Source: DSYU01 sp964437595
GTDB lineage: Bacteria > Chloroflexota > Anaerolineae > Anaerolineales > Anaerolineaceae
DNA length: 64,000 nucleotides
Reading direction: 5' to 3'
Assembly (NCBI GenBank): GCA_964437595.1
Contig: CAYTHO010000009.1
Location: forward strand, 1-64,000
Shown here: piece by piece, positions 1-7,666 of the stretch
Layout: the number at the start of each line of letters is the position of its first letter
How positions within the stretch are numbered: the stretch's first letter is position 1
The notes under the pieces: generated by a model
Told to the model about the DNA's origin: nothing
What the model saw: the letters and a program-made list of their open reading frames with translations, nothing else
Databases searched by the model: none
Made by a program: the position numbers and the translations under genes

Positions 1-1314
1 GCCCACCCAGCCCCATTTGCGGCGGGTGAAGCGTTGGAAAGTGACTGGCGTGCCGGGTATCACCAGCCGTGCGGCTGTGCGTAAACCGGGGATGGCTATT
101 TCAGCAGTCGCCAGTACCTTTTCGACCATTTCAGTTTTACGCGCTTCGTAGGCAGGACGATCGTTTTGGTAAAGCTGCCACCATGTGTCCAGGTTGGTGT
201 GGGTGCTTAAAGTCAGCGCACGATGACCAGATGGGGCACGGCTGGCATCCCAAGCCGGACTAAGGGAGGCAAAAACGCTGTTGCCCTCGCCCAACGGACG
301 GCGGAGGATAATCTGGTGATGTAGTGGGAAGTTTGGGGGAAGAACTGTACTATCTAATCCCATGTAAACCATAAATGCGCCCCAGCCATCTACCGGGCGA
401 GTGGGCAGACTGCGAAGTGATGATGGAACGTCCGCCCCAAACAAGTCGACTGCATTCCACGGGGTCAGATTAGCGATCACCAGGTCTGCGGAGAAGGTGC
501 CGTCCCGTTTGGTTTCTATAAGGTAAGAACGCTTTCCAGTATTTTGGATCCGGGTAACTTCATGACGGTAAAGCACCTGCCCGTCGTGACGGCGCACCGC
601 GTTAACCAGCGTTTCAGCAATAACGCCCATCCCACCGCTGAGGTGAACCACACCACGCCGGGGCAGGTCAAGGGCAGCCGCGCTGTAGAGCGCGTTGGCA
701 TGCTCGCTGGTGACCTGCGCCGAAATGAGCAGCTGCGCATCTACAAACAGGCGCAGGTTTTCGGGCGCGTGGTGTAGATGAGCGGCAATAGGTTGGAAGG
801 CATCAACTGCCAGCTCGGCATTTCGCTGCTGGAGCATCCATGAGATACCCGCAGTGGAGGTAATGCCGAGGTCCGTAAGAGATTGGGGAGGCCAGGGAGG
901 CAGTTGCAGCGCCAGCTCCCACAGGGCATTCGCGGTTCGTTCCTGCCAGTGAAAAAAATCGAGCCCAGGTCGGCCAAATGCACTGTCGATGTCGTCCCAC
1001 CGGGCATCTCCCGCGCGCCGGGGGACGCTCATTCCCTCTGGTAAATGAACGACCATAGCCGTTTCAGCCGGTTGGGCGGGCCAGGCATCAATCCCGGTGG
1101 AGCGCGCTACGAGATCCATCGGCCCTCCGGGATAAAATCCTGCAGCTAGCGTTGCGCCCGAATCAAAGCGATAACCCTGGTGAAAGTAGGTGCTGGCGCA
1201 GCCGCCTGGGTAGACCTGCGCTTCCAGCACAGTCACTTCCAATCCGGCGCGAGCCAGCACTGCGGCTGTGGTTAATCCACCAATTCCAGATCCGATTACA
1301 ATTACGCGCGCCAC
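1..1314 (-). CDS. CrtI/CrtD-like FAD-dependent oxidoreductase (partial, C-terminus beyond window)
   Basis: Reading the minus strand from a GTG at 1314 gives 438 codons open to the left edge, so the C-terminus is missing. The N-terminus is a Rossmann FAD motif (VIVIGSGIGGLTTAAVLARAG) followed by a glutamate-ending beta strand and GGCASTYFHQGYRFDSGATL, the arrangement of phytoene desaturase, carotenoid isomerase and CrtD/CrtO relatives. The last visible residues (FTRRKWGWVG) match the conserved tail region of that superfamily. GAGGAG lies 9 nt before the GTG, which decides the start. It is the last visible gene of the operon headed by the B12-type regulator, 36 nt after the Rieske gene. Probable role: desaturation, isomerisation or oxygenation of a carotenoid or related isoprenoid; the substrate cannot be read from sequence. 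Confidence 0.8.
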   Translation of the reverse strand, partial: MARVIVIGSGIGGLTTAAVLARAGLEVTVLEAQVYPGGCASTYFHQGYRFDSGATLAAGFYPGGPMDLVARSTGIDAWPAQPAETAMVVHLPEGMSVPRRAGDARWDDIDSAFGRPGLDFFHWQERTANALWELALQLPPWPPQSLTDLGITSTAGISWMLQQRNAELAVDAFQPIAAHLHHAPENLRLFVDAQLLISAQVTSEHANALYSAAALDLPRRGVVHLSGGMGVIAETLVNAVRRHDGQVLYRHEVTRIQNTGKRSYLIETKRDGTFSADLVIANLTPWNAVDLFGADVPSSLRSLPTRPVDGWGAFMVYMGLDSTVLPPNFPLHHQIILRRPLGEGNSVFASLSPAWDASRAPSGHRALTLSTHTNLDTWWQLYQNDRPAYEARKTEMVEKVLATAEIAIPGLRTAARLVIPGTPVTFQRFTRRKWGWVG

Positions 1315-1350
1315 CGCTTCATGCTCCTCATACCCCAACTACAACATATG

Positions 1351-2334
1351 TTAAGACTGTTCAGCCAGATTCTGCAGGGCTGCTCGCTTCCGGCGGTATT
1401 CGATAATTGGCAGGTCCCCCTGGATGAGGATCTCACCTATTTTCAGACCACTGGCTTTGGGCTGCTGGGTGACTACTACTCGACGGTCTTCGTGGGCGAT
1501 GTACACGTTCGTTGGCATGGCCAGGCGGGCAATTAACTTGCCCAACAGAGGCATGCGCATGAAGCGTTGGTAGAAGCGAAGATAGAGAATTGTATTTTCC
1601 TCGTCCACTGGGACAAATGCCGCCAGGATGCTCACCTTTTCGCTAATATAGTTCTGCCACAGGTTGGGGAAGATAAATTCCAGGTGCTGGCTTCCGGCTG
1701 GCTTGGCTGAAAGCTCGCTGGTCTTGCGGGGCGGTTTGCCATCATCTACCCGGTTGAACACGTAGGTGTAGACCATCCTGTCGCCTTTCCACTCCACCAA
1801 TGGGCCGTCAACTATGGTGCGGTTACCTCGCCCGATGGTATTGTAGTGGATGAAAGGAAGGTGGACAACATCCAGTTGATTTTCAATGACGCGCGAGTAG
1901 TGCGCGTTCCATGGGTCGCGAGCTGAGCTATAAAAATAGGTATCATCCAGGTTATCAAAGAATTCTGGCATCGGCAAATCGGCAGGGGCGGGGGATCCCC
2001 ACCAGATCCATATGAAACCGTGAGCCTCATAGGTAGGGTACGTTTTCAGGCGCATGGCATTGGGGATCACGCCATTCCGCCCGTTGGCCGGAACCAGTAC
2101 GCATTTTCCAGAACCATCGAACTCGAAGCCGTGGAAGGGGCACTGCAAATGATCCGACTGTATTTTCCCAGCGCTGAGCGCCACCCCGCGATGCGGGCAG
2201 CGATCCGCGGCAGCATGCACTTTACCAGATGGATCGCGCCAGAACACCATTTTTTCTCCCATGCGCGTGGCTCCGACCGGTTGAGTTTTGACTTCAGTAG
2301 ACTCTAATACAACATACCATTCATTGCGGATCAT
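1351..2334 (-). CDS. Rieske [2Fe-2S] non-heme iron oxygenase
   Basis: A 327-residue oxygenase of the ring-hydroxylating/PaO-like class. The N-terminal Rieske domain has both cluster-binding pairs (C46-P-H48-R-G and C65-P-F-H68-G). The catalytic domain has the mononuclear iron motif N152-x2-D155-x2-H158-x4-H163 (NQLDVVHLPFIH). The family uses O2 and electrons from a separate reductase to hydroxylate or desaturate a lipophilic or aromatic substrate; no ferredoxin or reductase gene is visible nearby. Its ATG overlaps the stop of the SRPBCC gene by 4 nt, implying translational coupling. Placement beside a carotenoid-type FAD oxidoreductase suggests an isoprenoid or pigment substrate, but this is inference. 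Confidence 0.85.
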   Translation of the reverse strand: MIRNEWYVVLESTEVKTQPVGATRMGEKMVFWRDPSGKVHAAADRCPHRGVALSAGKIQSDHLQCPFHGFEFDGSGKCVLVPANGRNGVIPNAMRLKTYPTYEAHGFIWIWWGSPAPADLPMPEFFDNLDDTYFYSSARDPWNAHYSRVIENQLDVVHLPFIHYNTIGRGNRTIVDGPLVEWKGDRMVYTYVFNRVDDGKPPRKTSELSAKPAGSQHLEFIFPNLWQNYISEKVSILAAFVPVDEENTILYLRFYQRFMRMPLLGKLIARLAMPTNVYIAHEDRRVVVTQQPKASGLKIGEILIQGDLPIIEYRRKRAALQNLAEQS

Positions 2335-2768
2335 TGCAGTATTCTCCTTGTTTTATTCGATCGGAAAGTAAAAAGGATCGGTAATCCAACCCACATTCCA
2401 AATCCAATCGCCCACCAAAGCGGCTCAGAGCGGAATCGCAGGGTGATTTCATCTATCACCGCAGTGGTCTGGTCATCCAATGCAATAAAGCTGTGCCGGT
2501 GAACCCACTCAGAGAATGGGCCGCTCAGCTGGCGATCCGTAAAGCCGGTTGGCGAAACATCCTCGATACGCGCCACCCATCGGATGGAAATCGGGCCAAT
2601 TCCCAGGCTAAAATCCATCTTATCCCCCTCGCTTATCACACTGGGGGCATGGTGAAGCCGCACGCTCAAGGGTGGAGGTGTAATGGCGGGCATGCTGGCG
2701 GCCTGGCTGTGGAAATTGCTCACGCGAGCCAGAGGGGCGCGTACCTGAAAACGGTGGCGATATTTCAT
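2331..2768 (-). CDS. SRPBCC-fold (START/polyketide cyclase-like) protein
   Basis: A 145-residue protein with SRPBCC character: an N-terminal MKYRHRFQVRAPLARVSNFHSQAASMPAITPPPLSVRLHHAP opening, a long amphipathic beta region, and DDQTTAVIDEITLRFRSEPLWWAIGF near the end, where the family has its C-terminal helix. SRPBCC proteins form a deep hydrophobic pocket and act as lipid binders, cyclases or carriers. Here it lies between the hydrolase and the Rieske oxygenase with 4-nt overlaps on both sides, so it is probably made in step with them. It may present or bind the hydrophobic substrate of the oxygenase. Assignment rests on fold-like pattern and context, with no catalytic motif visible. Confidence 0.7.
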   Translation of the reverse strand: MKYRHRFQVRAPLARVSNFHSQAASMPAITPPPLSVRLHHAPSVISEGDKMDFSLGIGPISIRWVARIEDVSPTGFTDRQLSGPFSEWVHRHSFIALDDQTTAVIDEITLRFRSEPLWWAIGFGMWVGLPILFTFRSNKTRRILQ

Positions 2769-3502
2769 TTCAAACCCTCTAGCATTTCCAGTGTCGCTGC
2801 AACTACCTGGGACTGCTGATCAATTCGGGAGATGGAGGCCGGGTTGTCCCCAGCCTGATCGCCATACCAACCGAATTGGGAGTGGTTGCCGCCGGGAATA
2901 GCGACCCAGGTGGTATTGGCTGGCAGCAGTGTCCGTGAGGTTTCGACCTTTTCAACGGTAGATAAACCATCGAGTGTTCCAGAAATTAAAACGACCTTCA
3001 GTTTGGAGGCAGATAAATCATCGCTGGCAGCAGGGTAGGTACCCCACAACCCCAGCCCCTGTATCGCATCAGGGTTGTTTTTGGCGAAATTTGCTGCCAT
3101 GGCGCCCCCCAAAGAATGTCCACCGATTGCCCAGTGTTTGATCTGTGGATAAGTGTTGATCACCTCGGATGCGGCGTTTGGACGGAAAACCGCCAGGTTG
3201 AGTGGCATTCGAACAATGACCACCAGGTAACCCTGCGCCGCGATTTGATGGGCGGCGGGCGCATAGGCTCGATAATCTACTCGCCCTCCCGGGTAAAAGA
3301 TAAAGCCAGTAGTTGGTTGCGCAGTTGCGGGTGTAAAGACCAGCCATGGCTCTGCGGTAACTGTCACCTGTGCATCGGACTGCAATGCCGCCAAAGCCTC
3401 TGGCAAAGGTTGAGCAGGGATTTCGCCCCAGAGCACGAATCCGGCACCCAAAACGATGATTAAGCCCATGATGAACAGGGCAATCCGCCAGCCCTTATGC
3501 AT
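2765..3502 (-). CDS. Membrane-anchored alpha/beta hydrolase
   Basis: A 245-residue alpha/beta hydrolase. Residues 6-26 form one hydrophobic segment (signal anchor). The nucleophile elbow is G-G-H-S130-L-G-G, the likely acid is D178 (SGTLDG) and the likely base is H207 (GGNHSQFGWYG). The family (dienelactone-hydrolase/Abhydrolase_5 type) cleaves esters or related bonds; the substrate is unknown. Its start overlaps the MFS gene's stop by 8 nt and its stop overlaps the SRPBCC start by 4 nt. In this operon it may de-esterify a lipid or pigment precursor at the membrane surface. Confidence 0.8.
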   Translation of the reverse strand: MHKGWRIALFIMGLIIVLGAGFVLWGEIPAQPLPEALAALQSDAQVTVTAEPWLVFTPATAQPTTGFIFYPGGRVDYRAYAPAAHQIAAQGYLVVIVRMPLNLAVFRPNAASEVINTYPQIKHWAIGGHSLGGAMAANFAKNNPDAIQGLGLWGTYPAASDDLSASKLKVVLISGTLDGLSTVEKVETSRTLLPANTTWVAIPGGNHSQFGWYGDQAGDNPASISRIDQQSQVVAATLEMLEGLK

Positions 3503-4760
3503 GCGTCGACTCCACTTCTACCAGGCGTCGTTCCCGAATGGAGGGTAAGATAATGCGGCGGTAGGCGAAGGTCACCGCCCAACCCAGTGCCACAGCGCTG
3601 AATACTCCAGGTGCCCAGGTGCCCAAGCTCTGCAGCAACAGTCCACCAACGGAAGGCGCGATGACGCGGGTAAATGCTTCCAGCGAGCCGGCAATCCCTA
3701 AAATGCCCCCGATCTCATCACGGTGAACAGATTTGCTAATTGCGCTTTGAAGTACCGTGTTGAGCACCCCGCCTGCCAACCCCAAGGGTAAAATCACGAT
3801 CAGCAGCACCCAGAGCTGGGTTGTGAATCCCCAGGCAAACAAGGCAAGCGCCATTACCCACAGGCCGGTGATGATTAACCAATTCTCTCGAAACCGTTTG
3901 GTTAATTGCCCGATCAACGCGCCCTGAACGATCACCGAAATCAAGCCAACATAGGCGAGAATGTATCCGGTGGTTTGCGCGCTCAGACCGATGGCCTGTG
4001 TGTAAAGTGAGAATATGCCTTGAAACGTGGCGAACCCTAACCCGTAGAAAAAACGCACATGCAGCAGCGGGCCCACCTTGGGGCGGCGCAGCACCTCCAC
4101 CAATGCTTTAATTGTGAAAGGCAGTTTTTTCCTCTGGCTGATTTCCTCACGCCGTTCAGCGGTGAGCGATTCGGGCAGCAGGAAAAAGATTGCAATGAAA
4201 TTCAGGATGGCAACACCCGCCGCCGTATAAGCTGGAACGCTGTAGCCCCACTGACTGAGGATGCCGCCAGCAGCCGGGCCGATGATAAATCCTAATCCAA
4301 ATGCGGCGCCGATCAGACCCAGGCCCTTGGCGCGATTCTGTTCATCAGTGACATCGGCGATGTACGCCTGGGCAACGGTGATGTTGCCGCCGGTCAGCCC
4401 GGCTAGGGTGCGGCTGAAGAACAGGATGGCGATAATCAGTGGGTTGGCGGACTGAAAACCAAGCGTTGTAGCGAGAAACTGCCCGAGCGTGGGAGCGAGA
4501 CCTAGAAGGATGAAACCAATAATCGTACCGGCAACCGAAAGCAGAAGCACGGGGCGGCGCCCTAAACGATCAGACTGGCGACCCAGCAGGGGGGCTCCAA
4601 CGAGCTGCGCGGCAGCATAAGAAGCTACCAAAAAACCGATTATCACCTGCGTGGCGCCAAAGGATTCTGCATAATAAGGAAGCTGTGGCAAGATCAGGCT
4701 GAAGCCCAATAAATCCACAAATACAATCAGGAATATGGTTAACAAACGTGAGTTTTTCAA
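3495..4760 (-). CDS. MFS transporter (DHA1, TetA-like)
   Basis: A 421-residue polytopic membrane protein with about 12 hydrophobic helices. The sequence GAPLLGRQSDRLGRRPVLLLS is the signature loop between helices 2 and 3 of the TetA/multidrug DHA1 branch, with a weaker counterpart in the second half (LTKRFRENWLIITGL). These proteins are proton antiporters for drugs or lipophilic metabolites. It is the second gene of the operon, 40 nt behind the B12-dependent regulator. The context suggests export of the product or intermediate of the downstream enzymes, though generic drug efflux is equally compatible. Confidence 0.85.
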   Translation of the reverse strand: MKNSRLLTIFLIVFVDLLGFSLILPQLPYYAESFGATQVIIGFLVASYAAAQLVGAPLLGRQSDRLGRRPVLLLSVAGTIIGFILLGLAPTLGQFLATTLGFQSANPLIIAILFFSRTLAGLTGGNITVAQAYIADVTDEQNRAKGLGLIGAAFGLGFIIGPAAGGILSQWGYSVPAYTAAGVAILNFIAIFFLLPESLTAERREEISQRKKLPFTIKALVEVLRRPKVGPLLHVRFFYGLGFATFQGIFSLYTQAIGLSAQTTGYILAYVGLISVIVQGALIGQLTKRFRENWLIITGLWVMALALFAWGFTTQLWVLLIVILPLGLAGGVLNTVLQSAISKSVHRDEIGGILGIAGSLEAFTRVIAPSVGGLLLQSLGTWAPGVFSAVALGWAVTFAYRRIILPSIRERRLVEVESTHA

Positions 4761-4800
4761 ATCGATACCTCAATCATTCGGACAAAGTTTTCGCCGGTCA

Positions 4801-6096
4801 TCATGACAGCATTTCGAACCTGGACAGCCATTCTGAGATCGGCCCGGCCTGTAAGCTGAGCTGCTCTTGCACTACCTGGTGTAAGGTGTGGTGATATTCA
4901 ACTACAAACACTGGCGGTACGCCGTAGTTTTCCAGAAGCCCGTTCAACCACTCGACAGAATAGTCAAGCAGGTGGATATTGCCCAAAGTCAGCGCTGCTA
5001 TGACAGCGCGACTGAAGTTCACATTCGCCGTTTCTAAATACTGCGGAGAGACCTGACTAGACTTCATGATCTGCTTTACCTGAGTCAGGATTAAGGCTTC
5101 TCGCTCTCTGAATCCTGCCAGGGCAGTAGCATAATCGGGCGGCAGCGGCCTGGAAACGGGTGGGGATGGCCGGAATGCAAGCAGGCGTTCGATCACCTTG
5201 GGGGCTGCATCAATATCCCTACCCAGAAAATGACCAGGGATTCGTTCGGATAGCCCGGCAATCTGATTGAAGATCCCACCACCAAAGGCCAGTGGGATCG
5301 ATTGGCTGTTCACAATTTTCGCCAGTTCCGACATAGATGCGGCGCCTGGCAGCGTCTGCGCCGCCGAGAGCACCAGTTGCGGCGAGGCAGCGCGCAGGGT
5401 AGCATCCAACTGGTCGAGGGGGATATCCGCGCCTAGATAGGTCACTTCCCATCCGCGCCAGCGCAAGATGAAGGCCAGTATGAGCAGGGCCAGGTCATGA
5501 TATTCACCCGGGGGGCAGGCGGCCAGCAGCCGGCCTGAACGGGTGGGTAGAGGCGCAACGGCAAACAGGGCATTCAAGCGGCGCGCGACCAATGCTGAGG
5601 CAAAGTGTTCCTGCTGCGCGCTAACTTTTCCCGCGTACCAACCACGACCAAGCTCTGCCAACCCCTTTTGCAGCACCTGCGCGCAAACCACTTCGGGGGT
5701 TGCGATTGCCAGGGCCTTCGCCATCGCCAGTTCAGCCTCAGGCTCGTTGAACGCCAGGCAAGCCTCGTACCAGTTTTTGGATAACTGGCTTAACATGCCT
5801 TCGCTCATTACGGGGGGCACCTGTGCGGCAGATGGAATCTGCACGGTTTCTTGGGATTTGGCTGCCTGGCTGCGCCATAAATCCACCGCACGGCTGATAC
5901 TCAAGCCTTCTTTTTGTTTCTCGATCAGCCATTTTAGGAGATTAATCTCGTCTTCGCTGTAAAGGCGGTGCCCACCTGGGGATCGCTGCGGCTTGAACAG
6001 CCCATACCGGCGTTCCCAGGCGCGTAAAGTTGCCGGGGGCAAGCCCGTTTCCTTTATGACCGCCTTCAAGTTGTAGACAGGCGTTCTTTCATCCAT
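4801..6096 (-). CDS. MerR-family regulator with B12-binding domain (CarH/LitR-like photoreceptor)
   Basis: A 431-residue protein. Residues 5-75 are a MerR DNA-binding domain (YNLKAVIKETGLPPATLRAWERRYGL ... GGHRLYSEDEINLLKWL). Residues about 105-180 are the four-helix cap of a B12 module with W153-x9-E163-H164, the Wx9EH signature of AdoCbl photoreceptors such as CarH. Residues about 188-305 are the Rossmann B12 domain with E198-x-H200, the expected lower axial ligand, and FGGG near 271. CarH represses carotenoid genes in the dark as a tetramer and releases DNA on light-driven Co-C cleavage. Two departures are visible: Y154 sits where CarH of Thermus has the light-state ligand His, and A203 replaces the usual Gly of the ExHxxG motif. 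About 110 extra C-terminal residues follow the B12 domain. It heads the minus-strand operon. Confidence 0.88.
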   Translation of the reverse strand: MDERTPVYNLKAVIKETGLPPATLRAWERRYGLFKPQRSPGGHRLYSEDEINLLKWLIEKQKEGLSISRAVDLWRSQAAKSQETVQIPSAAQVPPVMSEGMLSQLSKNWYEACLAFNEPEAELAMAKALAIATPEVVCAQVLQKGLAELGRGWYAGKVSAQQEHFASALVARRLNALFAVAPLPTRSGRLLAACPPGEYHDLALLILAFILRWRGWEVTYLGADIPLDQLDATLRAASPQLVLSAAQTLPGAASMSELAKIVNSQSIPLAFGGGIFNQIAGLSERIPGHFLGRDIDAAPKVIERLLAFRPSPPVSRPLPPDYATALAGFREREALILTQVKQIMKSSQVSPQYLETANVNFSRAVIAALTLGNIHLLDYSVEWLNGLLENYGVPPVFVVEYHHTLHQVVQEQLSLQAGPISEWLSRFEMLS

Positions 6097-6176
6097 GTCA
6101 ATCCAAACTTCCTGCCAGCAATTTGTGAGAATTAATCAACAAGAAAGGGTAGCGATGGGGTGGGCAATTTCTTGAT

Positions 6177-6216
6177 TTGTCTATATATTGTATAGATACT
6201 GTAATGATATTGTAAA
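6177..6216 (-). promoter_or_regulatory. Promoter with 11-bp tandem operator repeats upstream of the CarH-like gene
   Basis: On the plus strand the 8-mers ATATTGTA (6185-6192), ATACTGTA (6196-6203) and ATATTGTA (6207-6214) recur at exactly 11 bp, and a fourth TTGT core (6177-6180) keeps the same phase. CarH is known to bind head-to-tail 11-bp direct repeats. On the minus strand a sigma70-like promoter overlaps them: -35 TTTACA (6216-6211), 16-bp spacer, -10 TATACA (6194-6189), about 90 nt before the regulator's ATG. The layout predicts autorepression in the dark. Confidence 0.72.
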
Positions 6217-6360
6217 ATACTTGGATGATTTTGTCCAGCATTACAGGCGGTTGTACAATGTGAACAGAAAAGGGACACCCATTTTATTGAAGGGCAGAAA
6301 GGCATGTATATCTGGATGGATAAACAAACAGCTATTCCCGCCATCTGATGCTCCAGGCGG

Positions 6361-6368
6361 ACTTAATC
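6361..6368 (+). repeat. Left target-site duplication of the IS (imperfect)
   Basis: The 8 bases ACTTAATC directly left of the IS match ATTTAATC directly right of it (7473-7480) at 7 of 8 positions, consistent with a target duplication that has since acquired one change. A shorter TTAA duplication with 2 extra terminal bases is an alternative reading. Confidence 0.6.
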
Positions 6369-6432
6369 GAGGCGTGGTCACAAATCAAAACCGCGTCCAG
6401 GTAGAACTGAACGCGGCCACCGCCGTATTATA

Positions 6433-6468
6433 GAGGTTGCGCATCCATCCATAAACGGAGGCAACCTC
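6433..6468 (+). promoter_or_regulatory. Hairpin covering the transposase ribosome binding site
   Basis: GAGGTTGC (6433-6440) pairs perfectly with GCAACCTC (6461-6468), enclosing and abutting the GGAGG at 6457-6461 that precedes the ATG at 6470. A second stem, CCGCGT/ACGCGG, lies at 6391-6416. Such leaders limit transposase synthesis on read-through transcripts from outside the element. Confidence 0.6.
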
Positions 6469-6469
6469 G

Positions 6470-7453
6470 ATGATACTGCAAGAAACGCTACTTGTCACCC
6501 TGGTCAAGCTGGTTGACTGGATACCCGAACCGCCAGAGAAAAAGCGGCGGAAACGGGGCCACCCGAAACAGTATAGTGATCGGTTATTTCTGAAAGCCCT
6601 GGTGATCATGATTGTGCGGCACCTCCATAAAGTCCATGAACTGCTCAGTGTGCTGGCCGAACCCACGGCGGAGATGAAGCAGTTGCGCCAACTACTGACC
6701 GAAAACGGGCATTATCCCACCCGGCACACCTGGGAACGGCGCTTGAAAACCTTGCCGGATCGTCTGCCCGCGCAAATTGGCTGTCTGGGGCGCTATTTGG
6801 TGACCCTCATCCAGCCGTGGGCGACCTGCGGACGAGCCGCAGCGATCGATAGTACCGTTTTGCGAGCCAACGGTGGGGTGTGGCATCAGAAAGACCGGGA
6901 AAAAGGCGAAGTCCCACACTCCTCGATTGACACCCAAGCCCATTGGACGAAATCCGGTTGGCATGGCTGGGTCTACGGCTGGAAGCTCCATATTATCTCC
7001 ATCGCTGCGGCGGTCTGGATCCCACTGGCCGCCGATCTGACCCCCGCCAATATTGCTGATCAGGATCCCGCTCCAGCCCTCATCTGGGAACTGCCGGAGG
7101 AAGTCCGCTATCTGCTAGGCGATCGTCACTACCATGCGGATCCCGTCGAAGCGGCCTGTCAGCTTTCGAACTGTATTCTGGTGGCCAGTCATTACGGACG
7201 CTACCCGCATAAAGATCCAGGTGTAGAAGTCCGCCGGGTGTTACACAAGCTCCGTTCTGTCGCTATTGAGAATTTTAACGAGCATTTCAAAGGTATTTTC
7301 GATGCGCATGGCCAGGTCCCGACCAAAGGACTGGTCAATACGCGTCGCTTTGCGTTAGGGGCTATTTTCGTCTATCAATTAGCCCTGCTGTATCGTTTCC
7401 AGGCGGGTCTTGATCTCAATCTGGGCCTGAAAGCCTGCCTCAAAGCCGCCTGA
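6470..7453 (+). CDS. IS transposase, DDE type
   Basis: A 327-residue DDE transposase of the IS4/IS5 superfamily. The likely catalytic triad is D127 (AAID-STVLRA), D218 (LLGDRHYHAD) and E267 (AIENFNEHFK), with the usual GWKLHIIS strand in between. Full length, with no frameshift or internal stop, so it could be active. It starts 101 nt inside the left inverted repeat and stops 19 nt before the right end. GGAGG precedes the ATG but is caught in a hairpin. Confidence 0.92.
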   Translation: MILQETLLVTLVKLVDWIPEPPEKKRRKRGHPKQYSDRLFLKALVIMIVRHLHKVHELLSVLAEPTAEMKQLRQLLTENGHYPTRHTWERRLKTLPDRLPAQIGCLGRYLVTLIQPWATCGRAAAIDSTVLRANGGVWHQKDREKGEVPHSSIDTQAHWTKSGWHGWVYGWKLHIISIAAAVWIPLAADLTPANIADQDPAPALIWELPEEVRYLLGDRHYHADPVEAACQLSNCILVASHYGRYPHKDPGVEVRRVLHKLRSVAIENFNEHFKGIFDAHGQVPTKGLVNTRRFALGAIFVYQLALLYRFQAGLDLNLGLKACLKAA

Positions 7454-7472
7454 TGATTTATGACCACGCCTC

Positions 7473-7480
7473 ATTTAATC
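7473..7480 (+). repeat. Right target-site duplication of the IS (imperfect)
   Basis: ATTTAATC, the counterpart of ACTTAATC at 6361-6368, with one mismatch. Confidence 0.6.
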
Positions 7481-7584
7481 AGGTGCTAACCCTGCGAGTG
7501 GATGAACGAATTGTACAACCTGCATTGGCAAGTACAAACGTGTATACGTCCCTTGTATTTCAGCTAATAATGATTTACAATGCA

Positions 7585-7606
7585 ATTATATCGTATACGA
7601 TATAAT
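7585..7606 (+). promoter_or_regulatory. 22-bp perfect palindrome overlapping a TATAAT box upstream of doxX
   Basis: The 22 bases centred between 7595 and 7596 (core ATATCGTATACGATAT) are a perfect palindrome. The right arm contains TATAAT (7601-7606), a likely -10, with TTTACA at 7574-7579. A further half-site, ATAACGATATAA, follows at 7609-7620, and a related CGTGTATACG lies at 7535-7544. Most likely this is the operator for a dimeric repressor controlling the DoxX gene; which repressor is unknown. Confidence 0.6.
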
Positions 7607-7666
7607 CTATAACGATATAAACAAGGGCAGTCGATCCATAGACTTTTGCCTAAAAAAGGAGCCTAG

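Larger units (their letters stand above)
6369..7472 (+). mobile_element. Complete insertion sequence, about 1104 bp, DDE transposase (IS4/IS5 superfamily)
   Basis: The ends are inverted repeats that start GAGGCGTGGTCA and continue as CAAATCA (left) and TAAATCA (right, reverse complement), 18 of 19 matching. One transposase gene (6470-7453) fills the element, and near-identical 8-bp flanks (6361-6368, 7473-7480) mark the insertion. The element sits between the CarH-like promoter and the DoxX promoter, without breaking either coding sequence. Confidence 0.88.

Noticed and set aside
6251..6258. TTGTACAA palindrome, also at 7509-7516
   Set aside because: It resembles a CarH-type core, but neither copy is in phase with the 11-bp repeats nor forms its own array.
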